40,113 nt of DNA from a virus, in the IMG/VR virus record IMGVR_UViG_3300023284_000930, positions 1 to 40,113 of that record. One strand, 5' to 3'. Position numbers and translations under genes: made by a program. Of the stretch, positions 22,486-29,739 are shown one piece after another; the first letter of the stretch is position 1, and each line of letters opens with the position of its first letter. The notes under the pieces were generated by a model. The model searched no databases and was not told the origin of the DNA. It saw only the letters and a list, made by a program, of their open reading frames with translations.

Positions 22486-23084
22486 CCAACGGCGAAATTG
22501 CTGATCAGATAATCAAGAGGATCTACCGGGAGCGACTCGCTCAGCCTGAACAGAAGTGGCATTCCAACTGGAGGAAGATCTGGAGAAGCGCCATTATCGA
22601 TGAGCTGGCCAGATGCCAAAAGGAAGCTCATGACGGCACTGAGAGAGCCAAGGCCATCTTTCAACTGTATCCAAGGAAGATAGCCCATCTAAGAGCCTAC
22701 CAGGCCATTGAGAAGGCCATTAAGACTCATGGCTACCAGCACATTGAAGAAAGGACTGAGGCATATGCCAAGGCAGTGGCCACCTGGTCAATGGATTGGA
22801 GGTTCAGCGGATCCGGAGGGAGAGACATCGTTCCGCATCCAGCCTCCTGGTTTAACGCTGGATCCTATGACGACGATCCCAAGGAGTGGATCGGAGATCG
22901 AAAATACAATGTGGTCACAACTCCCAAGAAGAAGCTACTTGCGCCACCTTCCTGGCAGACCACCTTCCTTATCAGGTATGACGATTGGGAAGGTGATGGC
23001 AACGGAGTCAAGAGGATAGCAGATGGCAAATACTTTGGATGGGATGAGCTGCCACAATACATTAAGGAGGATATGCAACCATGA
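22482..23084 (+). CDS. Replication protein O-like C-terminal domain protein
   Basis: 200 residues. The middle carries the C-terminal pattern of lambda-O-like phage replication proteins: IFQLYPRKIAHLRAYQAIEK, a helix ERTEAYAKAVATW, then VPHPASWFNAGSYDDDPKEW, matching the HPAxWLNxxxW-D/E box. The usual N-terminal DNA-binding domain is absent; the preceding winged-helix-like gene might supply it. It would recruit the host helicase to the origin. The rest (TTFLIRYDDWEGDGNGVKR) is not recognised. Confidence 0.6.
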   Translation: MTNGEIADQIIKRIYRERLAQPEQKWHSNWRKIWRSAIIDELARCQKEAHDGTERAKAIFQLYPRKIAHLRAYQAIEKAIKTHGYQHIEERTEAYAKAVATWSMDWRFSGSGGRDIVPHPASWFNAGSYDDDPKEWIGDRKYNVVTTPKKKLLAPPSWQTTFLIRYDDWEGDGNGVKRIADGKYFGWDELPQYIKEDMQP

Positions 23085-23458
23085 GCAAAAATAGCGGAAC
23101 AGTGAAAGTGAAGGTGATCCCAGGTGAGGCCTTCCGCTACTACGTGGAGAGCTGGCAGTCCAGGACTGAGCCTCACCTGGTGGATCTGACTTCATACCAT
23201 GGCAATGGTCGATGCAGCTGCAAAGACTTCGAGACCAATTGCTGGAGAAACATGAAGGCTCAACTTGGCATCGGTGAGGATAAGATCGTAAGCCATGAGG
23301 AAATGGAGCATCTGTCCAGGAACGTGAGGCCTGTCTGGTATGGGACTCCAAACGACATCAATCCACTTCGGACCACCTGCAGGCACAATGTGATCTGTCG
23401 GCGCTATTCGATCGATTACATTCTGAAGGAGGTGAGCCATGGCCAGAGATCAAATTAA
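23081..23458 (+). CDS. SWIM-type zinc-finger protein
   Basis: 125 residues. Has CSCKDFETNC (about 44-53) and a later TTCRHNVICRRYSIDYIL, matching the SWIM layout C-x-C-x(n)-C-x-H, with flanking strand VKVKVIPGEAFRYYVES typical of SWIM proteins. SWIM domains bind DNA or protein in recombination factors. The perfect AAGGAGG before the start argues for high expression. Its role here is unknown. Confidence 0.6.
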   Translation: MSKNSGTVKVKVIPGEAFRYYVESWQSRTEPHLVDLTSYHGNGRCSCKDFETNCWRNMKAQLGIGEDKIVSHEEMEHLSRNVRPVWYGTPNDINPLRTTCRHNVICRRYSIDYILKEVSHGQRSN

Positions 23459-23756
23459 GGAGTGCCAGGAGGCCATTGCAGCAGGAAGGCTGAAATGGTG
23501 TAAGGCCAACTACCGTGGATCCATTGTCACCTTTCACCATCCGGACAATCCTATCAAACTGGTGGCAGGAGTGGTCCAATCATTTCAGTGGAAAGAATAT
23601 CTTGAGCCCGGTCACATTCCTGACTTCTGGCTTACAATCAAAGGAAGATCTGGGAGGCTGTGTAAGGTCTCAATGGTCCTGGCTCATGTGAAACCATGTG
23701 AGGACTGGAACGAAGCAAAACTCAAAATCAAAGGAGAATACTATGGAAAAGGATAA
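23439..23756 (+). CDS. Unknown beta-rich small protein
   Basis: 105 residues with alternating strands: GRLKWCKANYRGSIVTFHHP, LVAGVVQSFQWKEYLEPGHI, FWLTIKGRSGRLCKVSMVLA. A small SH3- or OB-like barrel is possible but not shown. The gene overlaps the previous one by 20 bases and has AAGGAGG upstream. Confidence 0.55.
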   Translation: MARDQIKECQEAIAAGRLKWCKANYRGSIVTFHHPDNPIKLVAGVVQSFQWKEYLEPGHIPDFWLTIKGRSGRLCKVSMVLAHVKPCEDWNEAKLKIKGEYYGKG

Positions 23757-24105
23757 GGTAACAATAACCAATGAAAGCGAAGAGAACCAGGAGATGCTGA
23801 AGGCAACCAAGCTGCTACTGGAGACAATGCAGAAAATCATTCCGGAGGCTCAGGACTTCAGTCTGATAGTCTACTCGAAAGATGGGAAGCCTGGAGCAAT
23901 CAAAAACATTCACATAACTGGAAGAGGAGATCCTCAGGATCAACTATCTGCTCTGGATGCAGCTGAGAGAGGCATTGTCAGAGAAATGAGAAGGGAAATG
24001 GAGAAGATGGGATTTCCTCCAGAGATCCTGAACATGGCAGAGGAGATGGCTGAGCGCCATGCTGAGATCATTGACAGGAAGGAGGATCCAGATGGAGCAG
24101 AGTGA
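23743..24105 (+). CDS. Unknown helical small protein
   Basis: 120 residues from ATG 23743, with AAAGGAG eight bases upstream; a longer frame from 23698 lies inside the neighbour. Helical and charged: MLKATKLLLETMQKIIPEAQ, then a strand pair (FSLIVYSKDGKPGAIKNIHI), and two helices (DAAERGIVREMRREMEKMGF; EMAERHAEIID). Unknown. Confidence 0.55.
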   Translation: MEKDKVTITNESEENQEMLKATKLLLETMQKIIPEAQDFSLIVYSKDGKPGAIKNIHITGRGDPQDQLSALDAAERGIVREMRREMEKMGFPPEILNMAEEMAERHAEIIDRKEDPDGAE

Positions 24106-24616
24106 ACGAATCATCCTGGCCCTTGATGTGGCTGAGACAACTGGCTGGTGTCTGAAGACTGAGACCACTCTGGCCTATGGACACAAGTCATTCACCAAAC
24201 CAATGAAAGCAGCTCCCACTAAAGGAAGGCTGGCCTCACATCCTGGTGATCGATTCTGGCAGATGCATATCTGGCTTAGGGCGATGATCAAGGAGTATAA
24301 ACCAACAGAGATCTCCTATGAGGTCCCTGGAGGTGGCACTGGTCGCTTTTCGATGATGCTCCTGATGGGATTCAGAGGAGTGGTGTATGGAGTCTGTGGA
24401 TACTATGACTTGCCGATCCATGAGACCTATCCATCCAGCCTGAAGAAATGGGCAACTGGATCAGGGAAGGCCACTAAGCTTCAGATGAGAAAGGCCTGGT
24501 ATGCTTCAGTGAAGAACAAGGATTTTGCCAGTGCGACAGTCGTCAATCCCACTGACGATGAGGTGGACGCCATCTGGCTGGCTGAGTGGGCGTGGAAGGA
24601 GGTTCCATGTCCATAG
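24092..24616 (+). CDS. RuvC-like Holliday junction resolvase
   Basis: 174 residues from ATG 24092 (AAGGAGG upstream). RuvC/RNase H-like features: first acidic strand ILALDVAETTGWC (D10), ISYEVPGGGTGRFS with the second acidic residue, the SLKKWATGSGKATKLQM loop that contacts DNA, and a closing PTDDEVDAIWLAEWAW helix with the final Asp/Glu set. It would resolve branched DNA before packaging. Length fits phage resolvases. The last bases overlap the next gene. Confidence 0.85.
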   Translation: MEQSERIILALDVAETTGWCLKTETTLAYGHKSFTKPMKAAPTKGRLASHPGDRFWQMHIWLRAMIKEYKPTEISYEVPGGGTGRFSMMLLMGFRGVVYGVCGYYDLPIHETYPSSLKKWATGSGKATKLQMRKAWYASVKNKDFASATVVNPTDDEVDAIWLAEWAWKEVPCP

Positions 24617-24837
24617 CAATGGTAATCACAGTGACTATACTGACTGCATTCGTCTTGCTTCTGATTTTAGTGACCCTGATCTCAATGGATGTAAAGCGCC
24701 TGGAGAAACAGGACCAGGAGTGGAGAGATGCTCAGAACGAAGCACTGAAGGTAGTTAAGAAGCATTTTGAACCAGAAGAAATTGACCCGCCAGAGCAGAT
24801 CCCTTTTGATAGGGATGATGGCAAACGACCCGATTGA
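24607..24837 (+). CDS. Single-span membrane protein
   Basis: 76 residues from ATG 24607 (AAGGAGG upstream). Residues 2-29 are one hydrophobic span (IAMVITVTILTAFVLLLILV), then a helical coiled segment (KRLEKQDQEWRDAQNEALKV) and an acidic end (EEIDPPEQIPFDRDD). Could be an inner-membrane anchor. Function unknown. Confidence 0.55.
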   Translation: MSIAMVITVTILTAFVLLLILVTLISMDVKRLEKQDQEWRDAQNEALKVVKKHFEPEEIDPPEQIPFDRDDGKRPD

Positions 24838-25042
24838 AAAATTCTTCTTTGTAGGTGGGAAGCTGGATGGTGAATCCCGTTCAGCTCCACCCATTCCCGT
24901 AGAGTTTGCTGAAAAGGAAATCCAGTCCTATTGGCATCAGTATCCTCATGAGGGAGTCATGTATCAGGACACCTACCTGATCGAGACCGTCACTGAAGGT
25001 CTGGCCGTGTGCCATCTCTTTTCCACTGAGGAACTACGATGA
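24815..25042 (+). CDS. Unknown last gene of rightward operon
   Basis: 75 residues from ATG 24815; the next ATG (24818) is also possible. Content: IEKFFFVGGKLDGESRSAPP, then IQSYWHQYPHEGVMYQDTYL and LAVCHLFSTEEL. Overlaps the stop of the facing minus-strand gene by nine bases, so rightward and leftward transcripts run into each other with no terminator between them. Confidence 0.5.
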   Translation: MMANDPIEKFFFVGGKLDGESRSAPPIPVEFAEKEIQSYWHQYPHEGVMYQDTYLIETVTEGLAVCHLFSTEELR

Positions 25043-25219
25043 CTCCAGGTCCCTCAGTCTTTCTCCGTGGTTCTTCACCACAGTGTTCATCTGTGTCTCC
25101 AGTACTATCACTCTCTCCTTGGTCTTGATCGTAGTCAATAAGGTCCAACCACCCAGGGCCAAGATCAGGACCTGAAGGATCGAAACCAAAAACATGGTAG
25201 CTTCAGGATCAAGGTTCAT
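25034..25219 (-). CDS. Small membrane protein (holin- or spanin-like)
   Basis: 61 residues. A polar start, one membrane span (FLVSILQVLILALGGWTLL), then a charged coiled coil (KERVIVLETQMNTVVKNHGE). The pattern fits small inner-membrane lysis proteins such as XhlA-like holins or an inner-membrane spanin partner, but is not specific. Its ATG overlaps the stop of the esterase gene, so they are coupled. Last gene of the leftward late operon. Confidence 0.5.
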   Translation of the reverse strand: MNLDPEATMFLVSILQVLILALGGWTLLTTIKTKERVIVLETQMNTVVKNHGERLRDLESS

Positions 25220-25866
25220 GGGGAGAAGATGAAATTCATTGTCTTTTGAAGTTCATTATTTTTGACCCATCCTGAATGGTCAACGTTGAATCCAAACAAC
25301 TCCTGGCTGTCAATGACCCGAACCTTGTCCCTAACGTCATCAGCTACGTTCTTAGGTCCGTAAAGGCCTAGCTGACCATACGAGAGCCTTCCCTTGCCTA
25401 TCCATCCAAAGAGCTTCTGAGATAGGCCAGCTGCCTTTCTGAGAACCTTATCGCCATCACTCTTGAAGATCATTACCTTATCCACTATTTCATTTTGCAA
25501 AGCCTCATTGAGTCCGTTTTTCCCAAAGTCTTTTTCGGTAGCACCTGCAATCAAAGATACATCACCGATTCCTCCAGCCGAATAGCCCTTAATTGAATCT
25601 GTAATTATATGACACCCATAGGAATGGCCAATTAGATTAACTTTCCATTTCTTCCTGATATAATAATTTATGAATACATGTAGATTTTCGACTCTCGTTT
25701 TATGGAATGCAGCTCTAGTGAAAAGGAAGCCGGTGGTGTATTCAAGTTTCTCACAGAACACATGATGCTCTGTGCGAAGGTATCTGGATGCCACATCCAC
25801 CCAGCCTGCCGGATCCTCGCTCTGAGTCATGATCCCATTTAAAATGATTGTTATTTCATCCTTCAT
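25216..25866 (-). CDS. Alpha/beta-hydrolase (serine esterase or lipase)
   Basis: 216 residues. Nucleophile elbow GHSYG near residues 79-83 in a VNLIGHSYGCHIITDSIKG context; acid residue likely in MIFKSDGDKVL; catalytic His likely in FNVDHSGWVKN close to the end. No export signal. The fold is the standard alpha/beta-hydrolase; substrate unknown. Lying inside a lysis-type cassette suggests it attacks a lipid or ester bond of the envelope, somewhat like LysB esterases of mycobacteriophages, but this is inference. Coupled to neighbours by four-base overlaps. Confidence 0.75.
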   Translation of the reverse strand: MKDEITIILNGIMTQSEDPAGWVDVASRYLRTEHHVFCEKLEYTTGFLFTRAAFHKTRVENLHVFINYYIRKKWKVNLIGHSYGCHIITDSIKGYSAGGIGDVSLIAGATEKDFGKNGLNEALQNEIVDKVMIFKSDGDKVLRKAAGLSQKLFGWIGKGRLSYGQLGLYGPKNVADDVRDKVRVIDSQELFGFNVDHSGWVKNNELQKTMNFIFSP

Positions 25867-26129
25867 GGATCGAGCCTGATGCCTTCTATGGTAATTGATA
25901 TGCTAGGACCACCAGGAACCTTCACAGCTTCTTTAAAGTAGGCTGTGCGGCTTCCGTCCATCTGCCTCTCAATGGTGAGGTCTGCTTCCGTCCAGAGGCC
26001 GGACCGGTGATACTTCACGTTCCCAACCTTAGAGGTGAGTTCGATGACGGTTTGCACCTGGTCTTTTATTGATTCACAGCCAGCCAGGAGGAAGGCCAGT
26101 GCACAGATAATTGTAAGTCTAGTTTTCAT
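25863..26129 (-). CDS. Outer-membrane-type lipoprotein (candidate o-spanin)
   Basis: 88 residues. Signal peptide with lipobox LLAGC (Cys at residue 18), then CESIKDQVQTVIELTSKVGN and a beta-rich C-terminal half (EADLTIERQMDGSRTAYF). Known o-spanins are small lipoproteins next to holins, but are usually proline-rich; this one is not, so the role could also be a moron-type exclusion lipoprotein. It overlaps the esterase start. Confidence 0.55.
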   Translation of the reverse strand: MKTRLTIICALAFLLAGCESIKDQVQTVIELTSKVGNVKYHRSGLWTEADLTIERQMDGSRTAYFKEAVKVPGGPSISITIEGIRLDP

Positions 26130-26388
26130 TATTTTTGTGTGGAATTAAGTGTTTAGCTTTGTCGTATCCCTTCCCATAGAGCCCCCGAACCTTCTTCGAT
26201 CCATGCGCAGCCAAAATACCGCCCGTTCCATTCCCTATAAGGAAAGAGATGAATGGCTTCTGTGTCATCCTTCCCGCCCAATCGATCCAAGATTCTAGCC
26301 ACGCCTGAACCTCCTCAGCACCCTCCGTGCCGATGTGGTCAGCGTGTTCAACTACTGTCTGAGCTGCAATGATTAGTGAATCAATCAT
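26119..26388 (-). CDS. Unknown small protein in lysis-type cassette
   Basis: 89 residues. N-terminal helix (MIDSLIIAAQTVVEHADHIG), amphipathic middle (VQAWLESWIDWAGRMTQKPF), a weak hydrophobic stretch (FISFLIGNGTGGILAAHG) and a basic end (KKVRGLYGKGYDKAKHLIP). Possibly a pinholin or small membrane-active protein; hydrophobicity is marginal. Four bases from the previous gene. Confidence 0.4.
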   Translation of the reverse strand: MIDSLIIAAQTVVEHADHIGTEGAEEVQAWLESWIDWAGRMTQKPFISFLIGNGTGGILAAHGSKKVRGLYGKGYDKAKHLIPHKNNEN

Positions 26389-26392
26389 GGGA

Positions 26393-26749
26393 TCATGGGG
26401 TTAAGTCAGCTTTGGCTGACGCGATCTGTGCGTTGCTTGCGGTCTTAAGTAATACCTTATACTCTTCAAGAGTCGCTTGTTGAGCATCACGAATGTGACT
26501 CGCATGGGCACTGTCAACGAGTCCAGCCATATAATTATTATAGCTCGCCTTGATCTCCGCGTTGGTCCCGTCAGGAAGCGGTGATAGTGGCGGCTCTTCG
26601 GCAGCACGTTCAGCATTCAGAGTTGCAATTTTGAGTTTTGCTGCGCGAACGTCGAACTCGTCAGGCGATCCGGTAAAATCGACAGTGAAGTCGATGGCTG
26701 ATAAGCTGACCAACGAGGCCAGAAGGAATAATGTGATTAGTTTTTTCAT
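26393..26749 (-). CDS. Small secreted protein
   Basis: 118 residues. Sec signal peptide (MKKLITLFLLASLVSLSA, cleavage near residues 17-18). The mature part is helical, Ala-rich and acidic (AAKLKIATLNAERAAEEPPL; AQQATLEEYKVLLKTASNAQ). Sixth in a row of leader-bearing genes. Its ATG is preceded by AGTGAATTAATCTT, no Shine-Dalgarno sequence. Function unknown. Confidence 0.6.
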   Translation of the reverse strand: MKKLITLFLLASLVSLSAIDFTVDFTGSPDEFDVRAAKLKIATLNAERAAEEPPLSPLPDGTNAEIKASYNNYMAGLVDSAHASHIRDAQQATLEEYKVLLKTASNAQIASAKADLTP

Positions 26750-26753
26750 AAGA

Positions 26754-29105
26754 TTAATTCACTGAGCGGCTTCCGGCTTCATACCAACTTGTTCCATTAT
26801 GGATAAGTTGCAAAACTGTGTCATCTGCAGAAGTGAAAGCTGCATTAAGATCCACTGAGTCAGTGGCATGGGTGTTATCGTCTGTTATAGTTACTAGAGC
26901 ATCGACAAAAAGCAGATTTAAAAGCATCCCCACTCGACCACCTGTGATCGTAGCGATCGTATTGGCTCCACCATCTCCAGTTATAGTGGCAAAGTTACTG
27001 GTTACCGCGATGACAGTTGCCGCAGCTGCAAGAGTTGATGCGGAATCTACAGTAGATAAGGACCTAACAGCAATGTCCCCGTCACTATTCCAGCTGTGGG
27101 TGATTACCCCACTATATTTCATCGTAGTGGGCGTAGGCGTGCCAGGGTCAGCGTTGCGAGTTCTGATTATTTTAATCCAATAGCCCGCCGTTGTATCCGC
27201 ACCGCCTGGATCTCCGTTGTTCGTCCACAAACCGGAAATTGAACTCGGAACCCATGTGATAAGAGATGAAGTTTGGAAGCCTGAAGTCGAATCAACGGGG
27301 AAGAATTGGGTCCATGTATCGGCTGCTGTGTTATACCAGAAAGTTGGAACAACGTCTTTTGTGGCTGGTGTTCCCATGATAACTTCGATCTGGGAGAACT
27401 GAGCAGCAGCCCCGATATAAACTTCATCATCGTCTACAACAAATATTTCCACTCCGTCAACACCGTCAGCCCAGACAGTTCCACCGGTTATTTTCCGACC
27501 GGCGAACTCGGTTTGAGAAGGAATAGCGAAACCAGCAACCTCTTGCCTAATTGCTCCTGCTTCATTTTTAACGATTACTGCATCGACTGAACCTGAAGAC
27601 GCACCAACAGCGGTAACACTCAAAGCCGCCCATGCACTCGTCGCAGCAAGATTTATAGTATCCACACGCACATCAAGAGCAGTAAACTCAGAAGTCGCTG
27701 TTGAGGTAGGGGTATTATTAAAAACTGACTGGCCTTCATGGACGTGAATTGCGTCTTTGCCAATTGGCATATTTATCTCAATTCCATGCATAACCGGGTC
27801 ATTGGTCTGCGAAACCCCCGAAAGGTCTACTTCAATGCCGGAGATTTCGGCACCTGTGCCTGAAGGATCAAGAGCAGCACCGTCTATGTGGAGTCCATGC
27901 CAGACAGCCTCCTCAATTAAAACACCTGTGGGAATCATTGAGAAATTGTGTAAAGTTCCTGTGGTGTGGGCGGTGTTCAATTGTAGCTGCCCAGCACCCG
28001 TAAGACGCATCTTCTCAAATGCGGTTTCACTCAGACCTGTTGCAAACACCAGGTCGGTGTCGTTGAGGATGGCCGAGAAGGTATCGTCCGCTTCGGCCCA
28101 GATACTCGCCGCTACTAAATTCGCGTCACCACCGGCAGAATCATCCGGCGCGGCGAAGTCAATCTGGCCGAGTTTGTCACCATCGACGATGGTCAGTTCG
28201 GCGGTGTTCAATTTTGCTAATGCGTTACTTCCTGCGGCTGCTTTAATGTCGAGGGAGGTGCCGAGGAAGAGATTATCCCAAGGATCACTACTTGTCCCCA
28301 AATCTAATCCCGTTGTTACGGGAAAAAACGTGGAATTTAAAAACCTATATCTCAAGGTTCCATTCGTCAGTATTCTAATGTCCTGAGCAGTTGCATCTAA
28401 AAGGATAATTCCTGTAGTTCCACCTGCCCCATTTTCGGTCGAAATAGTTAGATCCCCGTCCGTGCTCATGGCAAAACTACCGCGCTCGTAGTTGCCTGCC
28501 GGGTCACCTAGGTCGGAGTAGACTTGCAGGGTCTGGGCGAAGCCGTCGCGGTATAGGCCCAGGGTGTCGGCGGCGACGCGGTTAAGGATAAGGTCTGTGG
28601 TTCCGCCCGTAGAAGACCCGCTAGACCAAGCAAGGGCATAACCACTGTTGATTCGGAAAAGAGCATCTCCCCCGAAATTGCTTGTTAATGTAAAAGCATC
28701 AGTTCCTGCAAGAGCCGCAGTTATTCTCCCGTCTACATTAGAATGAAACCCGGTGTTTACATCTTGATTAAACGCAATAGCCACATTAGCCGCAGTTCCA
28801 TCTGAAACAAGCAATTGCCCCGTCTCCCCCACCGAAAACACACTCGCCCCGTCATTCCAAATATCAAACCACTTCGAGCCAGCCGCAGCCAAAGTCGAAG
28901 TGCCATCGATCTTCACCGCAGTAAATGCAACCCCGGCGTTGTTCCAGGTCTGAAATATCTCCAAGGGTGAGTCAGCTGTGACAGTAGCGTCAGTTTCCTC
29001 AATGAATTCCTTCATCCTCTGAGAAACATGAGTATGCGGTTCAAGCTTAACGTGGCCCTGCAGAGACACGGAAATGAATAGTAAAATGAGTAGTAGCTTT
29101 TTCAT
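26754..29105 (-). CDS. Secreted fibre-like protein
   Basis: 783 residues. Sec signal peptide (MKKLLLILLFISVSLQGH). The first 340 residues are a repetitive beta fibre pattern: PLEIFQTWNNAGVAFTAVKI, KWFDIWNDGASVFSVGETGQ, GTTDLILNRVAADTLGLYRD. The C-terminal part ends with VTSNFATITGDGGANTIATI ... NGTSWYEAGSRSVN, the kind of terminal domain seen in environmental phage fibres. Unlike the backbone, it has no GGATCC. Its start overlaps the stop of the 72-residue gene (ATGA). Expected role: adhesion; how an exported fibre joins the virion is not clear. Confidence 0.7.
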   Translation of the reverse strand: MKKLLLILLFISVSLQGHVKLEPHTHVSQRMKEFIEETDATVTADSPLEIFQTWNNAGVAFTAVKIDGTSTLAAAGSKWFDIWNDGASVFSVGETGQLLVSDGTAANVAIAFNQDVNTGFHSNVDGRITAALAGTDAFTLTSNFGGDALFRINSGYALAWSSGSSTGGTTDLILNRVAADTLGLYRDGFAQTLQVYSDLGDPAGNYERGSFAMSTDGDLTISTENGAGGTTGIILLDATAQDIRILTNGTLRYRFLNSTFFPVTTGLDLGTSSDPWDNLFLGTSLDIKAAAGSNALAKLNTAELTIVDGDKLGQIDFAAPDDSAGGDANLVAASIWAEADDTFSAILNDTDLVFATGLSETAFEKMRLTGAGQLQLNTAHTTGTLHNFSMIPTGVLIEEAVWHGLHIDGAALDPSGTGAEISGIEVDLSGVSQTNDPVMHGIEINMPIGKDAIHVHEGQSVFNNTPTSTATSEFTALDVRVDTINLAATSAWAALSVTAVGASSGSVDAVIVKNEAGAIRQEVAGFAIPSQTEFAGRKITGGTVWADGVDGVEIFVVDDDEVYIGAAAQFSQIEVIMGTPATKDVVPTFWYNTAADTWTQFFPVDSTSGFQTSSLITWVPSSISGLWTNNGDPGGADTTAGYWIKIIRTRNADPGTPTPTTMKYSGVITHSWNSDGDIAVRSLSTVDSASTLAAAATVIAVTSNFATITGDGGANTIATITGGRVGMLLNLLFVDALVTITDDNTHATDSVDLNAAFTSADDTVLQLIHNGTSWYEAGSRSVN

Positions 29106-29320
29106 GGCGATGCGTAGTATGCGGTTCCAGATGTGTTGAAATAAAGTTTATCGTCCGGGCTGTAGTAACCAAGCCCAAAGTCAGCGGCGGCGTATGAAGC
29201 GGTTCTTGAAGTGGTCCTTGACTCAACTCTTGAAGTGGTTCGGTTCTCTGTCCTCTGAGCATAAAGGAAGGAAGCTCCCATAAGGAGTAGAAGACCAAAA
29301 AATAATATTAGCTTTTTCAT
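29102..29320 (-). CDS. Small secreted Arg/Thr-repeat protein
   Basis: 72 residues. Sec signal peptide MKKLILFFGLLLLMGASFLY, cleavage likely after residue 21 (before Gln). The mature part begins RTENRTTSRVESRTTSRTAS, an Arg-Thr-Ser repeat encoded by two close DNA copies (around 29190-29240), then GLGYYSPDDKLYFNTSGTAY. Too short for a fibre; might bind an acidic polymer or a fibre trimer. Unknown. Confidence 0.6.
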   Translation of the reverse strand: MKKLILFFGLLLLMGASFLYAQRTENRTTSRVESRTTSRTASYAAADFGLGYYSPDDKLYFNTSGTAYYASP

Positions 29321-29323
29321 GAC

Positions 29324-29722
29324 TTAGGGAACAACAGGTGATGGGCCAAGGACATCGATGTCAGCTGCAGATCCTGCCACAAGTGTCACCACAAAACGTA
29401 TTTTGTTTCCAATGGCCACAAATTGAAAGTCTTCAGCTACAGTGATGGCGCTTTTCCCAGCAATGGATCCCCAGACTTCTCCTCCGGTGACTTCATCCAC
29501 ATAGGCCTCCTGGACATCGATGGAGCCAGAGTCAAAGGCAGATCCTTTGATACTGATGGCATATTTCTTTCCTTCAGCGACATCAAAATAATCCATGGTC
29601 GTAATTCCAAAGAGATCCACAGGGAAGGTCCCATTGTCAGTGATGTTGAATGCATTGGCAGCTTGAGCAATGGAGGTAACAGCCAGGCAGGCTGCAAAGA
29701 TAAGTGATAGATATTTTTTCAT
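29324..29722 (-). CDS. Small secreted beta-rich protein
   Basis: 132 residues. Sec signal peptide (MKKYLSLIFAACLAVTSIAQA, cleavage near residue 21). The mature part is beta-rich: FNITDNGTFPVDLFGITTMD, KYAISIKGSAFDSGSIDVQE, and ends with VVTLVAGSAADIDVLGPSPV. Could be a secreted or virion-surface head-fibre-like small protein. Not recognised. Confidence 0.6.
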   Translation of the reverse strand: MKKYLSLIFAACLAVTSIAQAANAFNITDNGTFPVDLFGITTMDYFDVAEGKKYAISIKGSAFDSGSIDVQEAYVDEVTGGEVWGSIAGKSAITVAEDFQFVAIGNKIRFVVTLVAGSAADIDVLGPSPVVP

Positions 29723-29739
29723 GTGTCGGGTGGGTTGAA

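Noticed and set aside
27757-28386. 209-codon plus-strand frame
   Set aside because: Antisense to the secreted fibre-like gene, low-complexity Ser/Ala/Pro composition typical of an antisense shadow.
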